DNA from: JAKPRU01 sp029568995 | Lineage (GTDB): Bacteria > Hinthialibacterota > Hinthialibacteria > Hinthialibacterales > JAKPRU01 | NCBI GenBank assembly: GCA_035430965.1 | Contig: DAOMHQ010000010.1 | Coordinates: 1-47,824 of the forward strand | Reading direction: 5' to 3' | DNA: 47,824 nt | Part shown: piece after piece, positions 1 to 7,774 of the stretch | Layout: each line of letters starts with the position of its first letter | Numbering within the stretch: the stretch's first letter is position 1 | The notes under the pieces: generated by a model | Told to the model about the DNA's origin: nothing | What the model saw: the letters and a program-made list of their open reading frames with translations, nothing else | Database searches by the model: none | Program-made: the position numbers and the translations under genes

Positions 1-186
1 ATTACAACCATTTACAGCACCCCCGATCTTCAAGCCGCCACTCAACTCCTCAAAAAGTACGGAGTATCATATCTGTATGTCGGGGGACAGGAGCGAAGAC
101 AATATCCGGCGCAGGGACTGGAGAAATTCGAGGCGCATTTCCCGGTGGAATTTCGCGGCGCGGATGTGCTATACCGGGTTCCTTAA
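1..186 (+). CDS. C-terminal end of a DUF2298/YYY-type membrane protein (5' partial)
   Basis: The reading frame is open from the first base to TAA and gives 61 residues. They resemble the conserved tail of large polytopic DUF2298 (Chlor_Arch_YYY) membrane proteins and related glycosyltransferase-like proteins: a short strand with YLYVGGQER, then a segment around GLEKFEAHFPVEF, and a final LYRVP. In that family this soluble tail follows many membrane spans, which would lie upstream of the window. The family's function is unsettled; a role in cell-envelope polymer or lipid-linked sugar metabolism is only inferred. The family call rests on a short segment and is tentative. Confidence 0.5.
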   Translation: MTTIYSTPDLQAATQLLKKYGVSYLYVGGQERRQYPAQGLEKFEAHFPVEFRGADVLYRVP

Positions 187-268
187 GCAATTCCAAATGC
201 GATTCAGCCTTGCGGAATATCGGGATTGTGTGCAATTCTGATGGGAAATCGCACGGCGGAGAGATCTG

Positions 269-538
269 ATGGTGATTCTTCGAGAGCTGTTGGGATTCTT
301 TTGCATGGCAGTGCAGCTTTATATTTTTGCAATCATCGCAAGGGTCCTGATGAGTTGGGTTCAGCCGAATCCCTCCAACCCCATTGTACAATTCATTTGC
401 AGGATCACCGATCCGTTCCTGGACGCCGTGCGCCGAGCCTGCCCATTCCTGGTGATTGGCGGCCTGGATCTCAGCCCGATCGCAGCCATCATGCTGCTGG
501 AGTTCACTTATCGGTATCTGACCAGTATTATCGGCTGA
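269..538 (+). CDS. YggT family inner-membrane protein
   Basis: An 89-residue protein with two hydrophobic segments (about residues 5-28 and 62-85) around a central loop containing SWVQPNPSNPIVQFI and ITDPFLDAVRR. The R-V-L-x-S-W and TDPxLxxxR patterns are the hallmark of YggT. Members are small integral membrane proteins, often near cell-division or cell-envelope genes, and are linked to osmotic-stress tolerance in some bacteria. A purine-rich GGAGAG precedes the ATG by about 7 bases. The gene is co-oriented with the DUF2298-like gene upstream and convergent with csrA. Confidence 0.85.
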   Translation: MVILRELLGFFCMAVQLYIFAIIARVLMSWVQPNPSNPIVQFICRITDPFLDAVRRACPFLVIGGLDLSPIAAIMLLEFTYRYLTSIIG

Positions 539-557
539 AGTCCTTGAAATTCCTCAA

Positions 558-593
558 TTTAAAAGAAAATCACCCCGACCGTCCGGACGGGGT
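558..593 (-). terminator. Candidate terminator for fliW-csrA (minus strand)
   Basis: ACCCCG (572-577) pairs with CGGGGT (588-593), with a GTCCGGAC palindrome in the loop. Read on the minus strand the hairpin is followed by GATTTTCTTTTAAA, a T-rich run. It lies about 150 bases past the csrA stop. Read on the plus strand, after yggT, there is no T-run. Confidence 0.35.
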
Positions 594-743
594 TCACGGG
601 TGAGAATCACCTCGCACTTGCATTCAATGAATGCTGCTCACCCTTTGGTTCATCCCCAGGGATTGTGCAGCCAGTCTCCTGCTTGCAGTGTATTGATTAT
701 ACCGCTGTTATTTCCTTTTGCACAGATGGGTGAACGGCGTGGA

Positions 744-1046
744 TTATTGGGGCTGTTTGGATCGGGCCGGGAACACGGCAGCTCTCGGCTTGGGGCGCAT
801 ATCGCCGGATTGAGCGGTCTTGGCGACAAGAACCTTGGCGAGGCTTTCAAGATTCTGGGCTTCGGGACGGGAGGCTGCCAGGTTCTCCGCCTGGATGGCT
901 TCGTAGACCTCTTTGCGATGAATGGAAATGGATTTCGGTGCGTTGACTCCCAGTTTGACCTGTTCGCCCTTGATATCAATGATTGTGATGACGACATTGT
1001 CGCCGATAATGATGCTTTCGTCACGTTTGCGGCTCAGTACTAACAT
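744..1046 (-). CDS. csrA: Carbon storage regulator CsrA with C-terminal extension
   Basis: 100 residues starting MLVLSRKRDESIIIGD, the canonical CsrA/RsmA opening. It continues with the beta-strand KGEQVKLGVNAP and the IHRKEVYEAI helix. CsrA is a dimeric RNA-binding protein that recognises GGA loops in leaders and represses translation, including that of flagellin mRNA. Typical CsrA is 60-75 residues; here about 35 extra, Arg/Pro/Ala-rich residues follow the EAIQAEN helix. The gene sits 30 bases downstream of fliW, matching the known FliW-CsrA antagonist pair. No other flagellar gene is in the window. Confidence 0.95.
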   Translation of the reverse strand: MLVLSRKRDESIIIGDNVVITIIDIKGEQVKLGVNAPKSISIHRKEVYEAIQAENLAASRPEAQNLESLAKVLVAKTAQSGDMRPKPRAAVFPARSKQPQ

Positions 1047-1076
1047 TGTTCCATACCGGGCGGGATCTCGGCTATC

Positions 1077-1547
1077 CTATTCGCCCACAGCTTCATCCGG
1101 TTTTCCCGCCAACTCCGGCGGAATATCCCGCAACAGCAGGTGCTTGGTGTGATATCGGTCATCAATCAGCACCAGCTGTCTTGCCTTGTTGTTCTCCGGG
1201 TTGATGATCAAAGGCCCGCGAAGATTTGTGGTGATATCCATGGGATTGAGCGGAATCACCACGATGGTCAAAATGACCGCCTGTTCGATGGTTTCCAAAC
1301 CCACTGTCTGCAATTCCTGGGGTTTCAGCGCCAATTGATAGCCGGGGAAGAAAAGAAACGGATCGACGACAACAAACGCCAAGTCCGGCTCCTCCACCGC
1401 TTGCAGCCATATAAACGGAGCCTGGTCCGGATCGGCGATAATGGCGTACTTGTGAAGCCCCGGAAATCCCAGAAGCCCTTCATCCATGAAAATAATGTCG
1501 GATTCGGCGACTTCCAGTTCGCCGAAACGGAGCGTCCGGATTTTCAT
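1077..1547 (-). CDS. fliW: Flagellar assembly factor FliW
   Basis: The frame carries the FliW signature: KIRTLRFGELEVAE, then DEGLLGFPGLHKYAII, FIWLQAVEEPDLAFVVVDP and a C-terminal LRGPLIINPENNKARQLVL. FliW binds CsrA allosterically and relieves repression of flagellin; free flagellin titrates FliW. I chose the ATG at 1547 (156 residues), which matches the usual family start. An in-frame ATG at 1565 would add MSESAT. Neither has a clear Shine-Dalgarno, so the start is uncertain by six codons. It is probably transcribed with csrA as a fliW-csrA operon. Confidence 0.93.
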   Translation of the reverse strand: MKIRTLRFGELEVAESDIIFMDEGLLGFPGLHKYAIIADPDQAPFIWLQAVEEPDLAFVVVDPFLFFPGYQLALKPQELQTVGLETIEQAVILTIVVIPLNPMDITTNLRGPLIINPENNKARQLVLIDDRYHTKHLLLRDIPPELAGKPDEAVGE

Positions 1548-1663
1548 TGTGGCGCTTTCGGACATCGTTGTGTCAATATACCCACAAGAAGACTGTACCC
1601 ATAGTAGCACAGGGGAATGCAACTTTGGAGTATTTTTTTATCGAAACGACTCCCTTTTTTTAT

Positions 1664-2434
1664 TTAGTGAGCCGGTCCGTTGGAATCGTGTTCCTCCGTA
1701 AGTTTCAGGAACACCGATTCCAAGCGGTTCTTTGCATCTCCATCCTGCGCCATTGCGCGTAATTCGTCCATGGTTCCCAAGGCGAGGAGTTGTCCTCGCT
1801 GGATGATTGCGATCCGGTCACAAAGTTCTTCCGCCACATCCAGAGTGTGCGTGGAAAGGAAAACGGTGGTTCCCTCCCGGCTTTTCTGTTTCAACAGGTC
1901 TTTGATCAGACGCGCGCTTCGGGGATCTAACCCCACCATTGGCTCATCCAGAATCAGAACCGCCGGATCGTGCATCAGGGCAGCGGTCATCACGACTTTC
2001 TGCCGCATCCCGTGAGAGTAGGACTCGATCAGATAATGCATGGCATCCGTCATCCCGAACAGGTCGAAATAATGATGGATTCTCTCGTCCGCCATTTGCG
2101 GAGGGACATTATACAGACCCGCAACAAAATGAAGAAATTCATAGCCGGTCAACTTGTCGTATAGAAACGGCTGATCGGGAACATACCCGGTGATTGCCTT
2201 GGCCTTTTCCGGTTCCACGGAAAGGTCATATCCGGATTTACTGTCCTCTCGACCGATAATGACCTGCCCGGAAGTGGGACGCAGCAGCCCCGTGAGCATC
2301 TTAATGGTGGTGGTTTTGCCGGCCCCGTTCTGTCCCAGAAACCCGAACAGTTCTCCCCGTCGCACATCCAAATCCAGATCGGACACAGCCTGTACGGACC
2401 CGAAATGTTTTGTCAGATGACTGGTTCGAATCAT
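1664..2434 (-). CDS. ABC transporter ATP-binding protein
   Basis: 256 residues of a stand-alone ABC ATPase. Walker A is GQNGAGKTT, the signature is YSHGMRQKV (S-H-G-M in place of LSGGQ), Walker B is VLILDEP followed by MVGLDPR, and the switch His is in STHTLDVAEEL. This family hydrolyses ATP to drive a separate membrane permease, typically ABC-2 exporters. No permease gene is adjacent, so the substrate is unknown. The start at 2434 is preceded by GGGAGGGG at good spacing; a longer frame opens at 2470 without such a site. The gene follows the transglutaminase-like gene on the same strand after about 50 bases and may be co-transcribed. Confidence 0.92.
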   Translation of the reverse strand: MIRTSHLTKHFGSVQAVSDLDLDVRRGELFGFLGQNGAGKTTTIKMLTGLLRPTSGQVIIGREDSKSGYDLSVEPEKAKAITGYVPDQPFLYDKLTGYEFLHFVAGLYNVPPQMADERIHHYFDLFGMTDAMHYLIESYSHGMRQKVVMTAALMHDPAVLILDEPMVGLDPRSARLIKDLLKQKSREGTTVFLSTHTLDVAEELCDRIAIIQRGQLLALGTMDELRAMAQDGDAKNRLESVFLKLTEEHDSNGPAH

Positions 2435-2482
2435 TCCGATACCCCTCCCGATTGAGTTCTCATCATGCATGCATTCCGTGAC

Positions 2483-4033
2483 TCAACGCGCCTCGATAAT
2501 CTTCACCTGCATTTTGCCGATGAGTTTGATCAATTCGACTTGTTTATCGAGCGCGCCCTCATTGAGCTTGACATGCGCGGCATCGACCTCTGCCTGGCCG
2601 AACGTGCTGTCGATGGGCAGCCAGATCGAGTCCTCATTGCCCAACAGCACCTCATTCCAGGCGTGGTAATAGAACGCGCCATCCTGGTACACAATTCCCG
2701 CACAGACCTTTGTGGGGATGTTCAAGGAACGCGCCAGCGCCGCGAACAGGGTGGAATGTTCATTGCAGTCCCCTTTCCGGCTTTCCAGCACCTCCACCGC
2801 GGAGGGAATCGTGACACGGACCTCTTTTCGGAGGCTCTCATGCAACCAAGTCGTCAGCTGTTCAACTGCACTCCACCGGGAACCAGAGTTCGCCGTGATT
2901 TCTTTCGCTTTTTGAACAATCCGGGAATCGTTGCTTTGTACGAACGGGTCCGGCTCCAGGTATTCTTTGTAGTCTTCGGAACCGGAGTACGCGATTTCGG
3001 GGGAATTGAACCGATCGATCAGCGTATCGTAATCCGGCCTTCGTACAACAACGGCAAGTTCCTCGGCGGTTCTGTCCGATTCCAGGACCTGGCGGACTCC
3101 ATCCAGGAAAAGATCCTCCGGTGTGCATCCGGTGACCGCGATGTGCATCTCTTCCACATTTCTTGGATTCTCGATGGCGTAATCGACCGGAATTCTGGAG
3201 GCCGCGATCAAATCGGGTCCGGGGCCGGAAGCCACCGGCATTTCTCGCGCCTGGTCTTCCGTTTCCCGCTTGCACAGGAAAGCAATCCCGGCCACGGAGG
3301 ACTGCTCCCGAAACACAACGCCATTCGCGTCGATCCAGGCGTCCTCCTGGAATCCCTTATAGGAAAGTTGGACGTGATAAACACTCTGGCTTTTTCCCTC
3401 CCACTCCATCTCGGTTTGCTCTTTGACAAGAACTTCCACCTGGTCCAGGCTGGTCGTCAGGGGATCGTAAATGGGAACGCTCGTTTGTTTGCCGACCTCA
3501 ATCCCATCGCGGGCAACGACCAGATGGACGATATCCGGCGAGTAAATGGGCCCTTGCAGGGGATACTCTTTGGTATGGGAAGCCCCTTCGGATTTTGTGG
3601 TGACGGTCAGAGCATTTCCTTCCACTTTGCCGACACAGGAAATATTTTGCCCGCTCGCTACAAAATGGAAAGTGAAATCGCACAAGGCCAGATTCTGGTC
3701 GATTGCACCATCGCTGATGGTTTTCAAATTAAAAGGAATCCCCAACGCGTCGATCCGCATGGTGCTTTGCGATTGGAACAGGTAGACCTTGCCGCCGGAG
3801 GTTTTTGCGGTGGCCTCGCCCGCCTCGGTCAGACGGAATTCGCTGTGCCCGATCTTGGTTTCATTAAGATAGATGCCCAGGAAATCCTCCCGAAGGACAA
3901 AGGCTCCGTTTACCACGTCAACATGCCCTCCTTGTTCCAGGAAAGACCGGTCCGTGTTCCGTTTCTGAAGAGTATAAACAGAGCCGATCCAGACCACTGC
4001 GATGACCGCCGTCACCAACATTCGTATACGCAT
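2483..4033 (-). CDS. Exported transglutaminase-like domain protein
   Basis: 516 residues from the ATG at 4033, which has GAGGAG about 9 bases upstream; the frame extends to 4153 but lacks a site there. The N-terminus has one hydrophobic segment (MLVTAVIAVVWIGSVYTL), a membrane anchor or uncleaved signal. The C-terminal 150 residues form a transglutaminase-like cysteine protease fold: Cys in RKGDCNEHSTLFAAL, His in YYHAWNEV and Asp in WLPIDSTFGQ give the Cys-His-Asp triad. The central 300 residues (ETKIGHSEFRL onward) are beta-rich and not assigned. Such proteins probably act on peptides or amide bonds in the periplasm. It is divergent from the sulfatase-like lipoprotein at 4192. Confidence 0.85.
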   Translation of the reverse strand: MRIRMLVTAVIAVVWIGSVYTLQKRNTDRSFLEQGGHVDVVNGAFVLREDFLGIYLNETKIGHSEFRLTEAGEATAKTSGGKVYLFQSQSTMRIDALGIPFNLKTISDGAIDQNLALCDFTFHFVASGQNISCVGKVEGNALTVTTKSEGASHTKEYPLQGPIYSPDIVHLVVARDGIEVGKQTSVPIYDPLTTSLDQVEVLVKEQTEMEWEGKSQSVYHVQLSYKGFQEDAWIDANGVVFREQSSVAGIAFLCKRETEDQAREMPVASGPGPDLIAASRIPVDYAIENPRNVEEMHIAVTGCTPEDLFLDGVRQVLESDRTAEELAVVVRRPDYDTLIDRFNSPEIAYSGSEDYKEYLEPDPFVQSNDSRIVQKAKEITANSGSRWSAVEQLTTWLHESLRKEVRVTIPSAVEVLESRKGDCNEHSTLFAALARSLNIPTKVCAGIVYQDGAFYYHAWNEVLLGNEDSIWLPIDSTFGQAEVDAAHVKLNEGALDKQVELIKLIGKMQVKIIEAR

Positions 4034-4191
4034 CCAAAGATTCTCCTCGCCGATGGGAGCTTGCGGCACAATTGGGACGCCGATACTGTAGTATTGAGAA
4101 CGATCCGGCATTCCGACAAGAGAAACGGTAGCACAGGAAGGGCCGACAGTCACAGTATCCTTGCGGCTTCGGGTTCCGGGTTTGAGGAATC

Positions 4192-5988
4192 ATGGTTTGG
4201 AAATCGTGTTGTTGTGCATTGGCGTTGCTCCTTATCAGCGGCGGTTGTTCCCGGTCCGTTCACTGCCCGAAAGCGAATGTTCTGCTGGTGAGCATTGATA
4301 CCTGCCGCGCGGATCACACCTCGCCGTATGGATATCCCGGAACCGAGACTCTGACGCTGGCGGCCTTGGCCTCCGAAGGAATCCTGTTCGAGGAAGCGTT
4401 TACTCCCGTCCCGCTGACTCTTCCGGCACACAGTTCACTTTTCACGGGTTGGTATCCCGCGCGGCATGGTGTGCGCGACAATGCGAATTACATGCTGACG
4501 GATGATGCCGTCACCCTGGCAGAGGTTTTGCAGCAGAACGGGTATGCGACAGCCGGGTTTGTCGCGGTGATGCTCCTGAGCCGTCAACGCGGCATCGCGC
4601 AGGGATTCGATCTGTTTGACGACAATTTCTCGGCCTCCGCTTATGGGGCCGGTAAGCCGAACGTGGAACGCAATGCGGAAGAAATCGGAACCGCCGCTAT
4701 CAACTGGCTCCAGACCAATAAGCGTTCCCCATTCTTCCTGTTCGTCCATTTCTATGATCCCCATATCCCTTATACGCCGCCCTCCCCATGGGATGGGGAT
4801 TACGCGGAAAGACCCTACGACGGCGAGATCGCTTATGTCGATTACCAGCTGGGGCAGCTCATCGTGTGGATGCAGAAAAACGGACTGCTGGAAAATACTC
4901 TGATTGTGGTCATGTCGGACCATGGAGAAAGCCTGTGGGAGCATCATGAAATGGCGCACGGCATGTTCTTGTACAATTGCACGTTGCATGTGCCGCTGAT
5001 TATGCGCTTGCCGGATACGGCACGAACTTCGCAGCTGGAGGGGGCACGGGTGAAAGGAACCGTGAACCTGATCGACGTCATGCCGACCATTCTCGATCTG
5101 GTGGAATTGCCTTGTCCTGAAATGGATGGGGTCTCCTTTCTTCCCTGCCTGAGCGGGGAACAGCACGAGGTCGGACCGATTTTTGCGGAATCCATGTATC
5201 CGCTATTCTTCAATTGGAGTCCGCTGTATGCGATTTACCAGCCGCCCTGGAAATATATCCTGGCTCCCGAACAGGAATTGTATAACCTGGAGGAAGACCC
5301 CAAGGAAGAGAAGAATCTCTATTCGGAAGAGCATCCCAAGGTGGCGGAATTGAAGCCGATCCTGCAGGAGGAAATGGCCCGTCTGGAGGAGCAGAGTCAT
5401 GTTGCCGGGCTGAAACCGGAAAAGACCGAGATTCTCGGGACACTGGGCTACGTCAGCGGGGGAACCATCCGCAACACGACCCTCTCCAATCTGCCGGACC
5501 CCAAGAGCCGAACCCGCGTTTATGTTCTGATCGACGAGGGATTGGCACAGATGGCGAAAGGGGAAATGGGGGCAGCGGAATTCAGTTTCCTGCAGGCCTC
5601 CAAGCAGGACCCGGAGAATCCGTCGCCATACCTGAACCTCGGCGAGATTTATGCCCGTCAGCGTCAATGGGCAAAAGCCCTCTTGTATACCCAGCGAACA
5701 CTGGATCTGGCTCCCGACAATTTGTGGGCACAGCTGCAAATGGCGAATATCCTGATAGAAGCAGAACGATATGACGAAGCGCGGAATCGTTTCCTGGCCA
5801 TCCGTCAGGATTTCCCTCTCCTTTCGTCGGCGCAATTCGGGCTGGGGCGGATTGCCGAGGCGGAAGGGAACCTTGAGGAAGCATTGCATTGGTACTCTGA
5901 AGCGCTTAGAATTACACCGAACTTACCAGGGCTGCGTGACTGCTTTCGCAGAGCGCAAGGAAAAATGAAACGACCGGCGGATGGGTAG
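4192..5988 (+). CDS. Sulfatase-fold lipoprotein with threonine at the nucleophile position and C-terminal TPRs
   Basis: 598 residues. The N-terminus LLLISGGCS suggests a lipoprotein (Cys19), though the lipobox is imperfect. Residues about 28-420 follow the alkaline phosphatase/sulfatase fold: SIDTCRADH (metal Asp36), PAHSSLFTGWYPARHG, FVHFYDPH and SDHGESLWEHHEMAHG. In FGly sulfatases the motif is C/S-x-P-S-R. Here the aligned residues are Thr76-Leu-Pro-Ala-His, so formylglycine cannot form. Thr is the nucleophile in several phosphotransferases and phosphodiesterases of the superfamily, so a phospho- or alkyl-transfer role fits better than sulfate hydrolysis. About residues 450-590 hold three to four TPR helix pairs (PENPSPYLNLGEIYARQ, APDNLWAQLQMANIL). 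GAGGAAT precedes the start. Confidence 0.85.
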   Translation: MVWKSCCCALALLLISGGCSRSVHCPKANVLLVSIDTCRADHTSPYGYPGTETLTLAALASEGILFEEAFTPVPLTLPAHSSLFTGWYPARHGVRDNANYMLTDDAVTLAEVLQQNGYATAGFVAVMLLSRQRGIAQGFDLFDDNFSASAYGAGKPNVERNAEEIGTAAINWLQTNKRSPFFLFVHFYDPHIPYTPPSPWDGDYAERPYDGEIAYVDYQLGQLIVWMQKNGLLENTLIVVMSDHGESLWEHHEMAHGMFLYNCTLHVPLIMRLPDTARTSQLEGARVKGTVNLIDVMPTILDLVELPCPEMDGVSFLPCLSGEQHEVGPIFAESMYPLFFNWSPLYAIYQPPWKYILAPEQELYNLEEDPKEEKNLYSEEHPKVAELKPILQEEMARLEEQSHVAGLKPEKTEILGTLGYVSGGTIRNTTLSNLPDPKSRTRVYVLIDEGLAQMAKGEMGAAEFSFLQASKQDPENPSPYLNLGEIYARQRQWAKALLYTQRTLDLAPDNLWAQLQMANILIEAERYDEARNRFLAIRQDFPLLSSAQFGLGRIAEAEGNLEEALHWYSEALRITPNLPGLRDCFRRAQGKMKRPADG

Positions 5989-6111
5989 CGGGCCTTTCCT
6001 CAATACCACGTTTCATTGAGTACTTAGCCTGAGAAACCAGGGCTTCAGGAGTCATGGGTCGGCGCGCAGTCCGTTCCCGCCGAACACACAGAGACAATTT
6101 ATTTCCATTTC

Positions 6112-6140
6112 CTGACAGAATTCTAACACGAATCCGACAC
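6112..6140 (+). promoter_or_regulatory. Pho-box-like direct repeats upstream of the phosphate transporter
   Basis: Three heptamers recur with exact 11-base periodicity: CTGACAG (6112), CTAACAC (6123) and CCGACAC (6134), separated by AATT and GAAT. A further weaker AGAGACA lies two periods upstream (6090). The other strand reads GTGTCGG-N4-GTGTTAG-N4-CTGTCAG, close to the CTGTCAT-N4 Pho box of PhoB. The plus strand also fits the T(T/A)ACA-N5 PhoP repeats of Bacillus. It ends 42 bases before a PiT-type transporter gene. Confidence 0.55.
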
Positions 6141-6182
6141 AAAAGAGGTCTGCATCATAGGTAGCCTCAAGGAGCGTGAACC

Positions 6183-7751
6183 ATGGAACCCACTCTGTTT
6201 ATGTATGTCGCCGGAACCATTGCCGTTGCGATGCTGATTTGGGATACCATTGAAGTAGGGCGCAACGATGCAGCGAATATCGTGAATGCGGTTTTCGGAG
6301 CCAGAGTGCTCAGAAGACGAACAGCGGTGTACATAGCCGGGGCGGCGGTAATCCTTGGGGCCTGTGCGTCCTCCCCGGTGATGGAAACGGCCCGAAAGGG
6401 GATTTTTGCACCGGAACTTCTATCGCTCCACAATGCGCTTTCGGTCTACCTGGGGGTGTATCTCACGGATACGGTTCTGCTGTACTCCTTCTCCGCATTC
6501 GGGATGCCAATCTCCACAACGGCGGGACTGGTGTTCTCTCTGCTGGGGGGTGGACTCGCCCTCGGAGGAATCGAAGCCGTTCACTGGGGCAAGACCACTG
6601 AGGTCATCACGGCGATTGTCTGCTCGATAGCGATCACAGGTGTGGCCAGTTTTGTTATTCAACGACTGTTCCGGACAGTCATCGGGGAGGAATGCGAGGA
6701 TCCGAAACAAGTTCATAAACACGGGGCATGGATCGGGGGATTGATCCTGATGGGCCTCGTGTACTTCATCCTGATAAAAGGGATGAAGAATGTCGCATAC
6801 ATTAAGACTCTCCGGGCAAACACGTTTGATGTCTGGGGCGTCTTTTGGGTCCTGATTGTTCTGTGGGTGACGTTCGCCATTGTAGTCAAAGTGATTCTAT
6901 TGATGGGGAAGGACCGAGTTGCGCAAAAGCTGTTTGCGGGATTGGCAATTGCAGGAATGCTTGCGATAGCGTTTGCATTCGGCCAGAACGACTTGTGTAA
7001 CAGCGCCTCTCCGGGTGTGGCTTCCTGGCTGATTCTCCAACATGGGGAAGTGGCCCATTCCATCCCGGTTCCCTGGTGGCTGCTTCTTTCCTGCGGGGTG
7101 CTGCTGTTTCTTGGGATGACGACGCGAAATGCGCAGCGGGTAACGCGGGCGGAAGCGAATACGGGCAGCCAGGGGGACGTGGTTCGGTTATACGCCCCGA
7201 AATGGTGTATTGCACTGGCCAGATTCATCATGCCACACAGGGACCATCACAAAGTCCTGGCACCGGAAGCGCACCTGACCGAGAAACAGAAATTCCAGCA
7301 CTATGATGGCCTGAGAGCGGCTGTGATCACTTCGGTTTCCGGCAGTGTGATTGCGTTTGCCTCCGGGCTTGGGTTGCCGGTTTCAACCACGTATGTGGCA
7401 TTCGCTGCAGTGGTAGCCAGCGGGTACGGGGACCGAGTCTTTATTCGAGGCGATGCGCATTTGAAATTGGGAAGAACCATCTGGGTTATTTTCGGGTGGT
7501 TCCTGTCCGCGTGCCTCGCGGCGTTGGCCACGGCGACATTTGCCAAGACCATCAGTCTGGCGGGAACCGTCGGGATCTTCTTGTGCCTCGCCGTCAACCT
7601 CACGGTTCGACACGTGATGAAGAAGAGAGCCGATGCGCAGGAGGAGCGCCTGATACGAGAAGCCACTGAGCGGAAGAAGATGGTCCTGGGCGAACACCAT
7701 GACCATCACAAGACACTCTCGGCAACGGAGCATGATGACGATGAAATGTGA
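6183..7751 (+). CDS. Inorganic phosphate transporter, PiT family
   Basis: 522 residues with about ten to twelve membrane spans. The two inverted signature motifs of the PiT (PHO4) family are present: EVGRNDAANIVNAVFGARVL near residues 22-41 and FGQNDLCNSASPGVASW near 262-278. Each half also has a P-x-S-T-T-x motif (GMPISTTAGLVFS, GLPVSTTYVAFAA). These proteins import phosphate or metal-phosphate with protons or sodium. A hydrophilic insertion near residues 320-370 separates the halves, and the His-rich C-terminus (GEHHDHHKTLSATEHDDDEM) could bind metal. AAGGAG sits upstream of the ATG at good spacing. The 11-base repeats upstream suggest phosphate-starvation control. Confidence 0.93.
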   Translation: MEPTLFMYVAGTIAVAMLIWDTIEVGRNDAANIVNAVFGARVLRRRTAVYIAGAAVILGACASSPVMETARKGIFAPELLSLHNALSVYLGVYLTDTVLLYSFSAFGMPISTTAGLVFSLLGGGLALGGIEAVHWGKTTEVITAIVCSIAITGVASFVIQRLFRTVIGEECEDPKQVHKHGAWIGGLILMGLVYFILIKGMKNVAYIKTLRANTFDVWGVFWVLIVLWVTFAIVVKVILLMGKDRVAQKLFAGLAIAGMLAIAFAFGQNDLCNSASPGVASWLILQHGEVAHSIPVPWWLLLSCGVLLFLGMTTRNAQRVTRAEANTGSQGDVVRLYAPKWCIALARFIMPHRDHHKVLAPEAHLTEKQKFQHYDGLRAAVITSVSGSVIAFASGLGLPVSTTYVAFAAVVASGYGDRVFIRGDAHLKLGRTIWVIFGWFLSACLAALATATFAKTISLAGTVGIFLCLAVNLTVRHVMKKRADAQEERLIREATERKKMVLGEHHDHHKTLSATEHDDDEM

Positions 7752-7774
7752 CAGCCATTTTGCAGGCGGTGGGA

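Noticed and set aside
2465..4291. 608-codon plus-strand frame opposite the transglutaminase-like gene
   Set aside because: It is an antisense shadow; the minus strand has a clear Cys-His-Asp domain, signal anchor and ribosome site.
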